A DNA stretch of 64,000 bases, from positions 2,356,001 to 2,420,000 of the forward strand of contig JYIP02000008.1 of the NCBI GenBank assembly GCA_001051155.2, written 5' to 3'. Within the stretch, counting starts at the first letter, position 1, and every line of letters begins with the position of its first letter. The stretch comes from Chrysoporthe austroafricana. Taxonomy: Eukaryota; Ascomycota; Sordariomycetes; Diaporthales; Cryphonectriaceae. Below the pieces are notes generated by a model. It was given only the letters and a program-made list of their open reading frames with translations. It was not told the origin of the DNA and did not search any database. This document shows positions 22,471-35,250 of the stretch, piece after piece. A program made the position numbers and the translations under genes.

Positions 22471-25400
22471 CGTGATGGTAAACCTGCCTGTCGCACGGGG
22501 GGCAGACCGGTGTGTCGAAGAGGAGTCGATCCGCCGTCGGACCTCGCGCTGGTGTCTACCGTTGAGGCTTGACCTGCTTCCGCTTCCCTGTATTCGACGA
22601 TGACGACAGCTGATGGTGTGATACCTTTCTGAGAAGAGGCAGAGGGGTGATCAGCTTCCTATGCACGAGCGTCCTCTTCCGTCGTTGACGGGACCCTCCA
22701 TTATAACTTCGGCCCGGGCCAGGCCAGCCCTTCCCAGTCCACCGTCTAGCGAATGAAGTGTTTTTCCAGCCGACGCGGTGAAGTTTGTAGACCAACATGC
22801 CTTCTCCGCAGCTACTGCAATCTCCTTTCCGGGTTGCCGTCGGTGTGGATCATCTAAGATTCAGGGGCCGCCATGCCCCCCGGATTACCTGCCAGATCCG
22901 CACGTTCGTGCATGTCCTGAGGAGGTCGAGGCGAGCACAGAGATCGATCTCCAGATCGTGCTGCCTGAGCTCTCGAATCCGGGGGCCGTGAAGCCATAGT
23001 AGCAATGGCCGGCCGCGGTGAACCCCACCAGACCGCGCTGTGGTCCCATCGAAGTCACCGTAGCGGCCCTAGTTGCAACGTCGAGGTCGGATGTGGGGAG
23101 ACAAGGAAGCTCCACAGCGCCGCCTCAAAGCGTGCCCTCTGCAGGGGCGGCTGAAGGACTCCATTGGCGGGGCCATATTTTCCGGACCTAAGGGCTAGGG
23201 TCATCGTCAGCCGCCTTTCTGGGGTGAATCCGAGTTCCGAAGCCAATAGTCGTCAGGTCGTGAGGAGACGCCGTCGAGGCGCATATGGTCCGCGTGGTCC
23301 GGAATGCTCCCACGTGGGGGCCATCCTGGACCGTCCTGCCGCCCTGCCGTTGAAGACTGGGCGCTCATGGTGACAGCCTAAGATGCCTCGCCTGAGCTTG
23401 CTTGTGTCTGGCCCTGGTCCGGCTGGTCCAAGGTAGGAAAAGTGCCGCGTGAAGCCGACATTGTTGAGACGAAGTATAGTGCTTTTTCCTTCTCATGTGA
23501 CAGCGCGACAGATAGCCTCGTGTATGCATACTGCGCGCTGCCACAGTGCAAATCTAACTTCAGCAGGAAATTCATGCCTCGTGTCATGGTAGTAAAACAG
23601 TAGGTACCTAGGTAATTAATGTCAAGTGAGGGAGCCTGATTTCTGCCTGTCAGCCACGCCTTATTCTCATGGCATAGAGATTCTGGGATGAAGACGACTG
23701 AGGCCTCTGGGAGAAAAAACAGAGGAGAGAGACCAACAAGAAGGGAAGGCTGGGGAAAATGTGGGGCCCATCCAGAGAAGGCAACGTTTGCGAGGGATAC
23801 CGTGCTGCAACGATGCGTGAAGACTTTTGTTTTGGGGAGAAGGCTGCATCCGAGATGGCGCCTGATCATCGTATGCAAGACAACACTTGTCATATGCACC
23901 TGACGATGGAAAGATTGCCAACGTATCTAGCCCCACTTGTCACGGACGTCTGCCTCGTCATCGAAGACGAAACTTTCATTGCTAGATTATCGAAGCCACC
24001 AGGATGAAGAGCGGATGTTTCTAAAAGGTTCGATGGCAACTGGGAAGCACAGTAGGTGGCAACACCCCAATTCCTGACCGCCAGGGCATTCGGCTCGGCT
24101 GTCGGCCGCATGAAAGGAGGCAGTGTTGTAACGACTCGGCCTTCGATGGTGTTTTGCGAGCTCCTGAGGTGTCTTCACGGTCTTGGTCATCAATTATGCG
24201 CTCTCTTGGGGGCTTCAAGAAACCTACCGTTGCCCAGGTGGAATGAAAATCGGGGTGTGGTAACGTGCGCATCTGAAGTTTGCTTTTCGGTTAACATGCG
24301 ACGCCGACTTCTACGGCAACACGTAAACTCCAGGCCGCTCCCAGTCAGCTGGGGGGTGGTCATCCCTTTTGAGAGCTGCGGCAAGTAAAGTCTGCCAACA
24401 CTCGTCTTTGGGCTTAATACTTGGATGGCTTCGCTCATTTTCTGATGAGCGCTATGCAACTGACGCCCAACTTGGGCTCTCATTCAGATAAGCATAGGTC
24501 TTGTCCAGTGGTGATACTTCATTTCGCTGCAAGCAGGAGCCTTTACGTACTTGCATAATGATATGTGATGTGTTGCTTGGTAGTGGAGCTAGCAGTCAGT
24601 CGTGGCCTGTTCTCCGGCGCTGCAGTCCATCAACATGTGAGAGTGGCCACTGAGCCTGGGACCAGAATGATCAAGGCGCAGCCGAGACTTGAATAGGCGT
24701 GAAGCACTGATTGACAGGAGGAGCCCCTACAGCCTGAGAACCCTACTCAGCAATACACACTGGAACTTTGAGAGCCTAGCGAGACGTTTGGTCAGCGGGA
24801 CAGTCTGGCGGTCGTGTTGTCACTGAAGGCTGGCATCTGGTAGGCTATTGTAGGCCCACGACGCTAATTCCCAGCAGGGCCCCAACGAGAAAAACACCGA
24901 TGAGATGCAGCGACAGAATGCTAGAACAATACTGAAGCGTGTTGTTGTTACTGGGCTGATCAAACAACATCGCTGATGTGTATTCGTCGAGATCGATTGG
25001 CTCGGTCTCGGTCGACGCAGAAGACTTATGACTTCAAACACGGCGCTCTATTGTTCAGTAAAGAGGAAGCAATCACTTTTCCCGCCCTACTTCATACAAG
25101 TCGAAAGGCGCGTGGGATCTTCTCGTCTTCGTAAGCTGTTACTGCATAATATTACGATCGTCGCCCACATCGACTTCTCCGTGGAGCTCAAATGCAGTTT
25201 AGGCAGAGAGTTTGCGGGTAGAACTTGCTGTCTGTTGACAAGTTAAGTGTCATCGCGTGACGCCACTTTCTGTGTCCCAGCCAAACAGTCCTGAAGGAGT
25301 ATGGTGAGCTTCCCGGTTCGCTTTGGTAAGACCATCAGCGCTCGAGAAGCTTCAGCAGAAGCTGGGAAGGCCGGAGTGATCTCAACGCTGCCCTCGAGCC

Positions 25401-28400
25401 TTCATCTTGCACAGTGCATCAGATGCCACGTCACCCCACAGGGATTGTCTCCTTGCCGCGCTTAATACAGCCCGGTGAAGCCATTCACATTCCGAGCGCC
25501 AACACCCTCTTTCGCTGCTGATACTCCTGTTGTCTCTGTACTTCCGGGGGGAGAGAGGGGCAAGTCTAGCACATCTTCGGCCCATAAGTCCCCTTCTTGT
25601 ACATGGGAAAACGGATCGTATCTTCAGCGTTGCACTCTGATGCAGCAGAGATTTTCCTTCAGGCCGCCGTCAGCGCTCCACGGTCTCATTGTCACTTCGT
25701 ATGATGTTGCGGTCGGGGATATGTACTCGACAGACCCGCCAGCCTCCATCAGGCAAGGTGGTGTCTTAATTCCAATCAAGGCGTCCACGCTACTGTTTGA
25801 CAGGATGCACAGCAGGCCTGGCGCCCCGGAGATACGGTCGTCTGAACGTTGAGTCACTGCCGGAAGAAGTAATGGCCTTGCGCATTCGCCTCATTCCAAG
25901 CGATGCGATCGTGCCGTTAATTACATCAACTCTTACGAAGAGCTCCGTACAGGTCCGCACTAAATAACCTCGCTTACGGGACGCTACAGACCAGTGTGGG
26001 AGGACCTACAATGATCTTTGCTGCCGGCAAGATGCGAGTGTTGGTGACACTGATCGTTTGGACCAGCTAAAATGGCTCTTGTGGACCACCCCGCACGCAA
26101 GACCAACCCTCCGTTACAGAGGGTCGGAACAGGCACGTTGAGATCTAGATAGATCGCGTCAAGCGTCGCAGTGCGACACACTCACCAACCGCAGGGTGTT
26201 GTCAAAGTCCGGTTCGGCCAACGGCAGATTAACCTACCGTCCTTGCATGTTCAGATCTACGACCGCTCGCGATGACCCGATGCAGACGGACAGAATCCGT
26301 TCGCCAGCTTGCGTCGGCAGACCCGGGTGAGGGCGCGGGTGCCCCCTCAACCATCGTTTCTTGATACTTGCTCATGCTGCAGCCCGGCCGGCCATGCGGT
26401 CGGCCTCCCTGCGCTACAGGAGCGCAATGACCCCTCCAGTCGCAGGACTCTGCAAGTGATTGGCCGTGTGGGAGAGGCGTGCTCGTCGAGACAAGGGTCG
26501 CGAATGGCCTTGATGAAGATAGGCTATGCAGGCTGTCGATAATATGACGGGGACGGCCCTCTGGAGCTGAGGAGTGGGCAGACGGGACCCACTCGCACGC
26601 CCTGAGTTATCACACGCACCGACTGCGCTAAGCGAGCCTTCTGAGATGTGCTGGCGGCGAGTTTGAGCTGCCCGGTCGAACTCGAGCGGCTTTGGACCAC
26701 TGCCTGGCCCCGGGCGGAAACCCACTCGTTCCGCCAGACTTCCTTGCCTGCGACACGAGTCTGAGCGCTGAGCCTGCCTCGTATAGCCTTACGAAGACGA
26801 AGCTGAGAGGCTAGACTATGGCTACACTATCTATGAGCGACTTATTGATTGCGAGGCTGTAGAAGTCGTTGACGACCGAGCGAGCCGACAGTTTGGAAAA
26901 GTGTGCTGTCACATCCTTTGAGACCGGTCACATCACAGAGCCAACCTACTCGGCACAATGGCAATGACCGTTGCTCTCCTGCCTGTTGTAGCGATGACAA
27001 CATGCATCGGCCCCAGGATACTAGGATCGTCTCAGAAAACAGAGTTGACCTGTAATAAACGGACCCTGCAGGCTCTCAGAAACTTGGGCCCACGAACCCG
27101 GTTTCCGAGGCGAGTTCATTCATGCAGCGACGCCTTTGATCAGGGTCCTGGTCCTAGACTCGGACCACGTCATTGAGTGTGCGACCCTACGATCTCTCTC
27201 GTGCAGCGGGCATTCTTTTCCGATGCCTCGGCGCATATGTCAGCTGCAGAACGACGTGACAAATAACACCCACTCTGCATTGCTTGATGCCGTCCATACG
27301 GGCTTGTCAAATTGGGACTTTCGAGTAAGCATGTACACATACCCTCGCTCCAGGCCGCATGGTCTGATTTGGAAAGCCTTGTTTGGGGTGGGGGGCCCTG
27401 GTACGATGCCTGTGTATCCATTCTCCACGCATACAGACGGTTTTCGATGCTAGTCGGCACGGGACAATTACACTGCAGCAGCACTGCCTGCAGCCTCCGT
27501 GAACTGCCAGGGAACCATCCGGCCATGACAAGTGGGTGGTGGACCCACAACACGTCGTATAACTCTTTGCAGTAGAAGTAAAGCACATTTCAGTCAAGCC
27601 TTGTCCATTGAAGCGATTGGTGTGCTCTGCGTGAGCCGTAAGCCTAACATCCTGCGTGGAAGATCGGAATGGGAAAGAGATTGCGTTTGTCTTTAGGGAT
27701 CTGCAGTGGCTTGACTGCTGATCTCCAGTAGCTAGAGACAAAGCCATTGAATGAAACCGGTAGACAGTTATAGCTGCTGCAAGTCATCTAAGCAGTACAG
27801 AGGGAAACATGCTTAAAGACTAATATTGCTGCCAGAAACGATGAGGCCGGATGCCCCGGTCCCCAGTTCCCCGGCGAAAGTAGCTCGTAGCGCACAGAAC
27901 AAGGGTAGTCGAGAGACATTTTCGTCCACCAAAGGTGGTTCCTATCACATATCATTAACCAATTCTTCCAATGAACAATTACGCGAAAGGCGAATCGCGA
28001 ACGGTTATCGGAACGGCGACCAGAATAATGACCCGAAAAATAAGAGGGTCCGGGCATCGTCCCTTGTCCACAACCGCCAATTGCCATTTTGCCTTGTCAG
28101 ATTCTCAGTGCTGCCGATGGCAGTCCTGTGCTGCCTTACTTTGTGGGCTCTCGTCATCCCAACATAGCATGCGATTGATCCTCGTGCAATGGCAACGCAA
28201 AGTATTATGAATAGCTCGAAAAGGATGGCAGGATTTTGTCTGTCCAGTAAGACAGAAAATGCAAGCTTGCTCTTATTCTATTTCCTCCTGTGACCAGGGG
28301 TGCGGGGGAGGCATATCTTTCCGCCGCAGTACTCCCGCCCTAGCTCTGTATCGTTTATAGCCTGGGTGCACAGCATTAGACTTAGGATCCGTCAATCACT

Positions 28401-30756
28401 TTCGGCCACGGCATATGCTCCAACAACCCAAATGAGTTTGCCCTGGCCCCTTCCTGAGAAGGTGATCATCTCCCCTACTTCAGCCTTGCCAACCCCGGGG
28501 TTGTCCTATGAGAGGTACGGTCCTCCTGTTAAGTTTATACATTGCGAAAAGTAGCGCCTAGTCCCTGTACGGATGTCTGCGCGTACAGACGTGCAATGGT
28601 CACACCCAGTTGTTGTGTCAGAATCCTCCTCTTATACCACGAAACCGTGACCAGCCTTACACACTCGAACGCAGCCCATTGTGGCGTGCACACAGATGTG
28701 GGGCGGAGGGGAGGAAGGTTCTCTCTCAACTTCCAAGGCGGCTTTGGAGGTGGAGATTAGAGTAGAGCTCTAGCAGGGCTCAGGCCCATACCCCTGCTGT
28801 GCGGCCCGACGGCTCGGGACGCTTGTTAGAGACATACGCTAGACCAAATTGGTGCATCTGGATCCCTGTCCGGCAGCGCCGCTCTTGTAAAAGTCGTCAG
28901 CCTCGTCCTCCAAAGCCTTCAGCGGACCAGGCGGAACCCAAAGATGGCGGCTAAATACCTGTATCCATGAAAGATCCGCCTGCTCACGAGCCTTCGGAGC
29001 ATCGTTGTAGTAGTCATACGCGGTGGTGAAGCCAGAGGAAATCCTGCCTCTATGCTGCATGACCCTGGCGCATCCTGGCCTATAGAGGTGAAAACATTAC
29101 ATGGCCACAGCCCTTACGTGGTCGCCTGCCTGCGGAATCGCTGCATGCGAAAGGATCACCGGGACCTCTACGGTTCGAAGAGTGAAGCGTGTCATCATGA
29201 TGACACTGCCGCCTTCATCTCATATATCTAGCACGCAGACGTGCATGAACCGGCGGGGTCGACTTTCGATGTATCAACCTGGACACCCCGGTAACTTGAA
29301 AGAAGCTAGTTTAGTCTTCGGAACCCTATGCTCCTGACAGGTCTATGGGGCATCAGCGTGCAAAGCTCGTGTAGACAGTCAGAGAGGGCAAAAGCAAGGG
29401 GAAAGAGCACATGGTTCCATTGTCTCGTGAGTACGCCCAGGGCGTGGGGGGAGCGTGCTGATGATAATCCCGAACAATTACGCGAGGCGAAACACCTCCA
29501 AATCGAGGCAGCGACTTCATGCAGCGCTGCCTGCCCCGAACATCATGAAAAAAATGTGATAATTCATCTGCGTAAGCCTCCGGATCGCAAGTGAATCTTG
29601 CATTCATGCCAGATCCTGCACTTGTCGTAGATAGGAACTAGGGCGAAGGTCCCAAGTAGCCACCACGTGTATCTTCCGGAACAACTTCTCCAGGTTTGCC
29701 AACGTTTTAAATCCCGGGTGCAACTTTCGCCGAGGCGGAGACCAGTGGGAGGCTTCTTCACGCTGCCGAGAGCGCGAGGAGTCCACGGTGTTTGGCTAAC
29801 GACCTAACACCCTTGCGTTGTGCGGATGCCCGAAAGAGTATTCCGACGGGAACGACAGAGGCCAGGAATCACGAGCCATCGCAAGAGGTACCCATCCACA
29901 CCGTCCAGAACTCAGGTCCAGGATGTACCAATTGTGGGTCACGACGCATCGTTCACAATATGCCCGCCATTCCTCTGGGGCCAGAACGTTCTCCGGCCCA
30001 CCGAGTCTGAAGAGACGAATGGGCATGCTCGCTGCACGATGAGATAACTTCCCTTCATTCTGGGATGGATTTGGATCCATGTCCGAACACGACAATCCTG
30101 GCTTAGCACAAGACTATAGAGAGCGAAGTATTGCGATTGGGTATTGGCCATTCTACAACCACCACCACCACCATTATCATCATCATGATCATCGTTACAA
30201 CAATTTTCGGACGTCCTCCGGCCTTCCATTCCTATAGTCATGTCTGTTCTCTCCTGGCGGCGGCCCTTGTTGTATCACAGACTCGCCATCCCGCAAGGAA
30301 AAACAACTCAGCTTCAACCAATCGGTTGACAAGAGACACAGGGTAATTAAGCATACAAGCCCACTAGGCGAGTACCATGCTGATCCCCGGCTATCGGCGC
30401 CCACACACACCACATGCACGACCCAAGCCTGTCTGCAACTGAATGCAACCTCTCTTCCTTGCTTGACGCTTCCCCAAATCCTGCATTTATTCCCGTGACC
30501 CCGGTGCCCGGTTGAGCCGCGTTCACGCTAGCATCGACTGCTCGCCTCGATTCTTCGATGTCGTTATGCACCAAGGTCTTGCCCGCCTCATCCCTGAGTA
30601 CTTATGTGCAGGTTGACAACTCACCTCGTGGCTTGATTGCTGCTCATCCATTTGACAGAGAGGAAAAGCAAAACATCATGGAGCGCCTTGACACCCAGTA
30701 GACAAGCGGGGTACCAAAAACAGCATGGACCAATACAAAGTCAACTTCAAATTCCA
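22471..30756. other. 8.3-kb gene-poor region
   Basis: No supportable gene. Open frames are under 175 codons, overlap on both strands, and show no domain, signal peptide or consistent third-base bias. No long direct or inverted repeat, transposase, reverse transcriptase or tRNA was recognised by eye. A TTAATACTTGGATGG-like segment near 24415 resembles the 3' part of 5S rRNA but lacks the rest. A simple ACC/ATC repeat is at about 30157-30190. Composition is intermediate, less GC-rich than the coding blocks. It may be old decayed sequence, regulatory DNA of the flanking genes, or contain non-coding RNAs. Confidence 0.5.
30157..30190. repeat. ACC/ATC simple repeat
   Basis: About five ACC units are followed by ATCATC-type units in a short microsatellite. 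No gene is associated. Confidence 0.7.
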
Positions 30757-32953
30757 CTACTCCAAGTAGTTAAGCAGCATCACATCGTCGGCCGTCAAGA
30801 CGCTCTCATCCACAAACAGCGGAGGCTGGGGGTCCCCTGGACCAGACTCGTATACGGCCGTGGCATCAGAAAGGATGTAGTCCGCCTGAGCATGGACGCC
30901 GCCGTACCCCTCACCCACTGACGCAAGTGTCTGATAGTGCACGGGGCTGCATATCTCTGGCAGGGACCCTCGATACTTGCTGCCGAGGAGATCTCGAGAA
31001 TGGGGTGGGCCCAGCATCGACTCCGGCGGCGTCGCAGGTTCCATGTTGTCGCTGGTGGGGTTCGGCGTCTGAGGCCGCGTGATGTGAACATCGTTCCCAA
31101 CATCCTGGGTTCCGAAGGAGGTCATACCCAGGTAGGGTCCGCTCTGGTCCTGCACCTGAACCATGGCCGCAGTGATGCCGCCAACCCCCGGCGTGAAAGT
31201 CGACGAGGCCGGGTGCGCTGGCACGTAACTGGGGTTGAAGAGCCCGCCAGCAGGCTCGAGGAAACCGGTGTGCTGCGTCGGCAGCCCGTCGTGGAGTCCA
31301 GCGATCTGCAGGTGCCGGACGTCATTCCGAGCCATCCCCCCCATCTCCTTGGCCTGCTGCTGTCGTGCCACCTGCCTCCGCCTGTTGTGGGCGGCCGTGC
31401 TGGCCCCCTTGCGGCCTGCAGCTAAGCGGCCAGGCGAGTACCCGCTCGTGCCTCCTCCACCGCGGCCGTCAGTACCATGCCTCAGCCCCCTCGAGAAGCT
31501 CCTGGCACCGCGTGACCGGCTGCCGTTGGGGCCCCTGCGGTAGCGTGTCGTGCTGATTACGCCCCGGTAGAACTTCGGCTCGAGGAACCACTCTGTGGAT
31601 TTCCTGCTGTCGACAAACGTGAGGCTGCCGTCACTGTTGCGGATAGGAGCTTTGGAGTGGCGCTTTGTGAATGCCTACATGCAAGGAAAAAGTTAGGACC
31701 AAGCCGACAAGCCTAGTTGGGCTCTTTTGTCTTTGGAGAAGGGAGGGACCAGATACCTCGTTCATGCTCAAGTTGTGCCGGATGCTATTCATCCAACCCT
31801 TGCCCTTGCTCTTTGCCTTCTCCGTATTGTCCCGAAACCACTGATACATCTCCTGCAGAGTCATGGACTTGGTGGGCCGCGACATGAAAGCCTTATGAAT
31901 GAGTTTGGCATACGGCAAGTTGACCTTGGCGCCTGAGCGCTCAACCGACGACGGCAAAGCGCCCAAGACGTCGCCCGGGGTCCAGAGTTCATCCTTGTAC
32001 CCGTCCAGTTCTCTGTCTAGGCCGGCTTCGGAGAGGGAGAATGGGGATTCTGGGTCCTGGTGCATGACGTGAGGAGCTTCCAACCCAAATGCGAGACTCG
32101 TACTGCATGGGGACAAGCTCGTAATTGGAGGACCAGCTGCTGTGTGGGTATAGTCCTGGAATGAAGTAGTTCCTGGGGTTATGTTGAGGTAGTTGGCATC
32201 TGTCGTAGCTAGTTCTTGCTTAATCCCGCTCATAGGCAGAATGTAAGAGGGCGAGTCGATGGACTGAGTGTCATTAGTGGCTTTGGCTTCGACAAGACCG
32301 ATGCGATCCTGATAGTAGAAGGGCTGCTGTTCAGAGGGGAGGTCGGATGTATCGAAGGGTTTCCACGGAACAGGCTGTATCAAGTCCTGAGAGCTCGCCG
32401 GCCAGCCATGCAGTGGCGGCACGCTGCTGTCGAACTCGTTGAGGTGATGCGGGAAATTCGAGGGCTGCAAGGAACGAGCGCAAGGTCCTGTACTGCAGGT
32501 CGTGGCTAGGGAGACGGAACACAAATCGTAGCTCTCTGAGACGGTAGGATGGCTTGGCCACATGCCATCTATACCTTGCTGGAGATCTTCCGTGCAGTGC
32601 TGCCGGTCCTGATGCTGAGCCGGCGACATCAGACCTGTTTGGATAGTGCCCACACCACCAGGCTGAGATCCGTCTAGACCATGCCTGGCGTTGAGCCATG
32701 AGTCTGGCTCATCTCTCAGAGCGAGCGTCTCAGCTCTTTGTGGTGAGAACGCAGCAGGTGAAGTGGAACAGGTGCTGAAAGTGTTGGCTTGATCGTCCGT
32801 CATAGCTGGGGATGATGCTTGTGTCGTGCAAGGAGAGAAGCGTTGTTGCGGTTGTTTCGGATGATAGTGGACTGTCAGAGGGCGCCCGCCAGGTGAGACG
32901 GCGGGAGAGGCAAGAGTAGGCAGGCCGTGGAAAACATTATTTTCTTGCGCCAT
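30757..32953 (-). CDS. Forkhead (winged-helix) transcription factor
   Basis: Two minus-strand exons (32953-31757, 31674-30757) around an 82-bp intron encode 704 residues. The forkhead domain starts at about residue 345 with LPYAKLIHKAFMSRP and continues through MTLQEMYQWFRDNT to the recognition helix WMNSIRHNLSMNE. The intron falls exactly after this, and the next exon resumes with AFTKRHSK. The wing region (WFLEPKFYRGVISTTRYRRG) is longer and more basic than in the FOXA type. It resembles the fungal fhpA group, so the subfamily is tentative. N- and C-terminal parts are low-complexity, Ser/Pro/Gln-rich regions likely used for activation and phosphorylation. The start at 32953 (MAQENNVFHG) is chosen because the 55 codons further upstream lack protein-like character; 33118 is the alternative. 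It is nuclear; its targets cannot be read from sequence. Confidence 0.88.
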
Positions 32954-35250
32954 GGCTGCTCTTGGGTGCAGGATCACAACGCTCCAGAAGCGACAGTGGT
33001 GCGAGGTTGCAGTGAGTGATGTCTCTGGTCTCGGATACGAAACAATGACTATCGAGAAATCTGTTACTGGTCCTGAACAGAGGAGATTCGCTGGATAGAC
33101 GGAGCCTTGGAGGTGCAACGATGTTGCGAGCGAGTCAAAATATGATCAAACTTCCTGCTGACTCTGGATCAGGATATTTGCTTGTCTAGAGGCTTGTTTC
33201 TGATGGGCTGTAGGATAGGAGAAGGCACATGGAAGTCTGACCGTCTTTTCTGGTATCCCCTTGCTGCAGAAGGGTCGGGAACTATGGACGAACTGTCGGT
33301 GTCGGCTGGAAATGGCATCCGGTCCGTCTCTGACAGCATTTCTGGGGCAGCAGGTAGCAATATAGATCTATTGGACGACAGGGCCAAGGAAGAGTTACGC
33401 AAATGATGAATTATGGGACGTCTAGATCCCATCGGCTAGATCGAACTGGTCTGCCTCCCTGGTACTGACTAGGTAGGGTAGTAGTGAGTTTGTGAGAGGG
33501 TGGACGACAGAGAGGAGTACATCTAAGAATTCAACATTAGGGATGTACCTGATAAGTGCCAGCTCACGGCTCAACATGTTCCGCCGAAGCCCTGTGCTGC
33601 GCGGACTCTGCCTCGCGGGGACCATGTGGGGCGTGCTTGGTATGGCTGTGCGCGCGCGAGCGTGTCATGGAGAGCAATGCGGGCGTGTGTCCTACGACTG
33701 GTGTGTCCAGGCTGTTGACTTCTGAGGAAAGTTGTTGTATCTCATGGAATGCCCCTGCTATGGCGGCGGGTTTACGCAGACAGAGGAGGCATGCCCTGCC
33801 TACCGTCGACGAGAAGTAGCAGTCTACAAAGGCGTATCCAGACTTGGATACGACGGGTTTGGAGAACGACAAAGCTGCATATGGTCGAAGCAGGGAAAGC
33901 TGTGGGTTCAGAGGAGCATGGATGGAGATTCTACCGCCCTTGGCAGCTGGATATCGTACCGGCCTCAAGGGTCGCCTGTTGCGCTAGAGCACACTCTATC
34001 TACGCATACGCAGGCATCGAAACAATGGAACGGTGGCTGCGAAGCGGGATTCCCGCATTGAGATCCACAGAGACGCAAAGCACTGGTCGGTCTGAAAGAT
34101 CGGGAGGAGCAGAAGTAAAGAAAGAAGTACAAAGTCTGTGGCACAAACCAGCATCGCGTGTAAGAAAGGCGTGGGTCCCATGCAGAGGTGGTGGGAAAGG
34201 TTCGACATGGCTCAGGCCAGGTGATAGCACCCTGATAACTCTCCTATTATGTTGCTCACTGGTGCATCAAAGGTAGATAGGACCAGCAGAATTATCTCGT
34301 CGAAATCCGAACCCGTCTGGTTCCGTTGACATCATCCTCATCAGCGAGTGAATACCTGCTGCCCGCGCTCCCATGCGAGCTTCGGGGTGCCCTTACAGGC
34401 ACGGAGAGCTGCAGCAGCCTCTCGCCAATCAAGCATGTGGATGGGATTGATTGGGCGGGGCCCCCTCAGGGCAACAAATGTTGGCCCTCCGCGGAACCCT
34501 GGATGGCAAGGTGTATGAGGCGGGATGACCTAGAAGACCTGCAGTAAAAGGCCCGTCGCAGTCTTTCGACCTCTTTGGTGTCAAGGGTCCAAAGCGAGGA
34601 ATTTGACCGGCAAGCGAACAGGCAAGCGGTTCTGATGTCACGGTGACACAAGAGTCTCCGACCTCGTAGTTGCAGGCAGCAGTCCCGTGTATAGCGGAAA
34701 TGTTGAATTCTTCCCTCGCATCGCAGAGTGAGACGTATTGAAGTCGGAGAAAGCAACAGGGCGTAGCAGGTCATCTGCGCACTAGGCTGGCAACCCGGAA
34801 CAGAATGGACCTGTTACACGGGTCTACTTGCCGGGCAAGTTGCGGATGACTCGAGCGCAAGAGGCAGTGCGGCCAGGCCGGATTGTTGCCAGGGACCAGG
34901 GCGAAGCCTCATGCACCGACAACGTATCACGAAGGGAGCGTCTACCGCCTTTAGTTAGTCGCAACGTATCATTCTGTAGCGAGAGCCCGAAGATGGGAGG
35001 ATTTAGTGATGTGAATTTTCGACAGTACACCGAGCTAGCCTAGCCACGTCTAACCCTGTGTCTAACTTGCAGCTGTCAGGGCCCAAAACTGGTGCTAGCC
35101 TGAAAAATAATCTCATGCAGCTTGAAATGAGAAGTTTTGGACGTGCCGTACCTCTAGCGAGACCACCCATCTCACCCATCTTGCAGAGATTGAACATCCA
35201 TCTAGAATTGAGGTGCATTTCGCATAGCAAGACGGCTGACGGAGCGAGGA
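32954..35250. other. Spacer between cactin 3' end and forkhead 5' end
   Basis: 2.3 kb, presumably the forkhead promoter and leader plus the cactin 3' flank. Competing short frames occur on both strands (the longest is 175 codons on the plus strand, without domains). I see no gene. Confidence 0.55.

Noticed and set aside
23378..23899. 173-codon minus-strand frame in the gene-poor region
   Set aside because: No signal peptide, domain or codon bias; frames of similar quality occur on both strands here.
24405..24435. Possible 5S rRNA fragment (TTAATACTTGGATGG)
   Set aside because: Only about 15 bases resemble the 3' part of 5S rRNA; the internal control region and the pairing ends are missing.
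28839..29060. 73-codon minus-strand frame with protein-like sequence (ending GSRCTNLV)
   Set aside because: It looks somewhat coding, but no upstream exon, splice partner or family could be established.
33564..34276. Frames of 134 (minus) and 175 (plus) codons upstream of the forkhead gene
   Set aside because: Opposite-strand overlap, no domain, and a location matching the forkhead promoter or leader.
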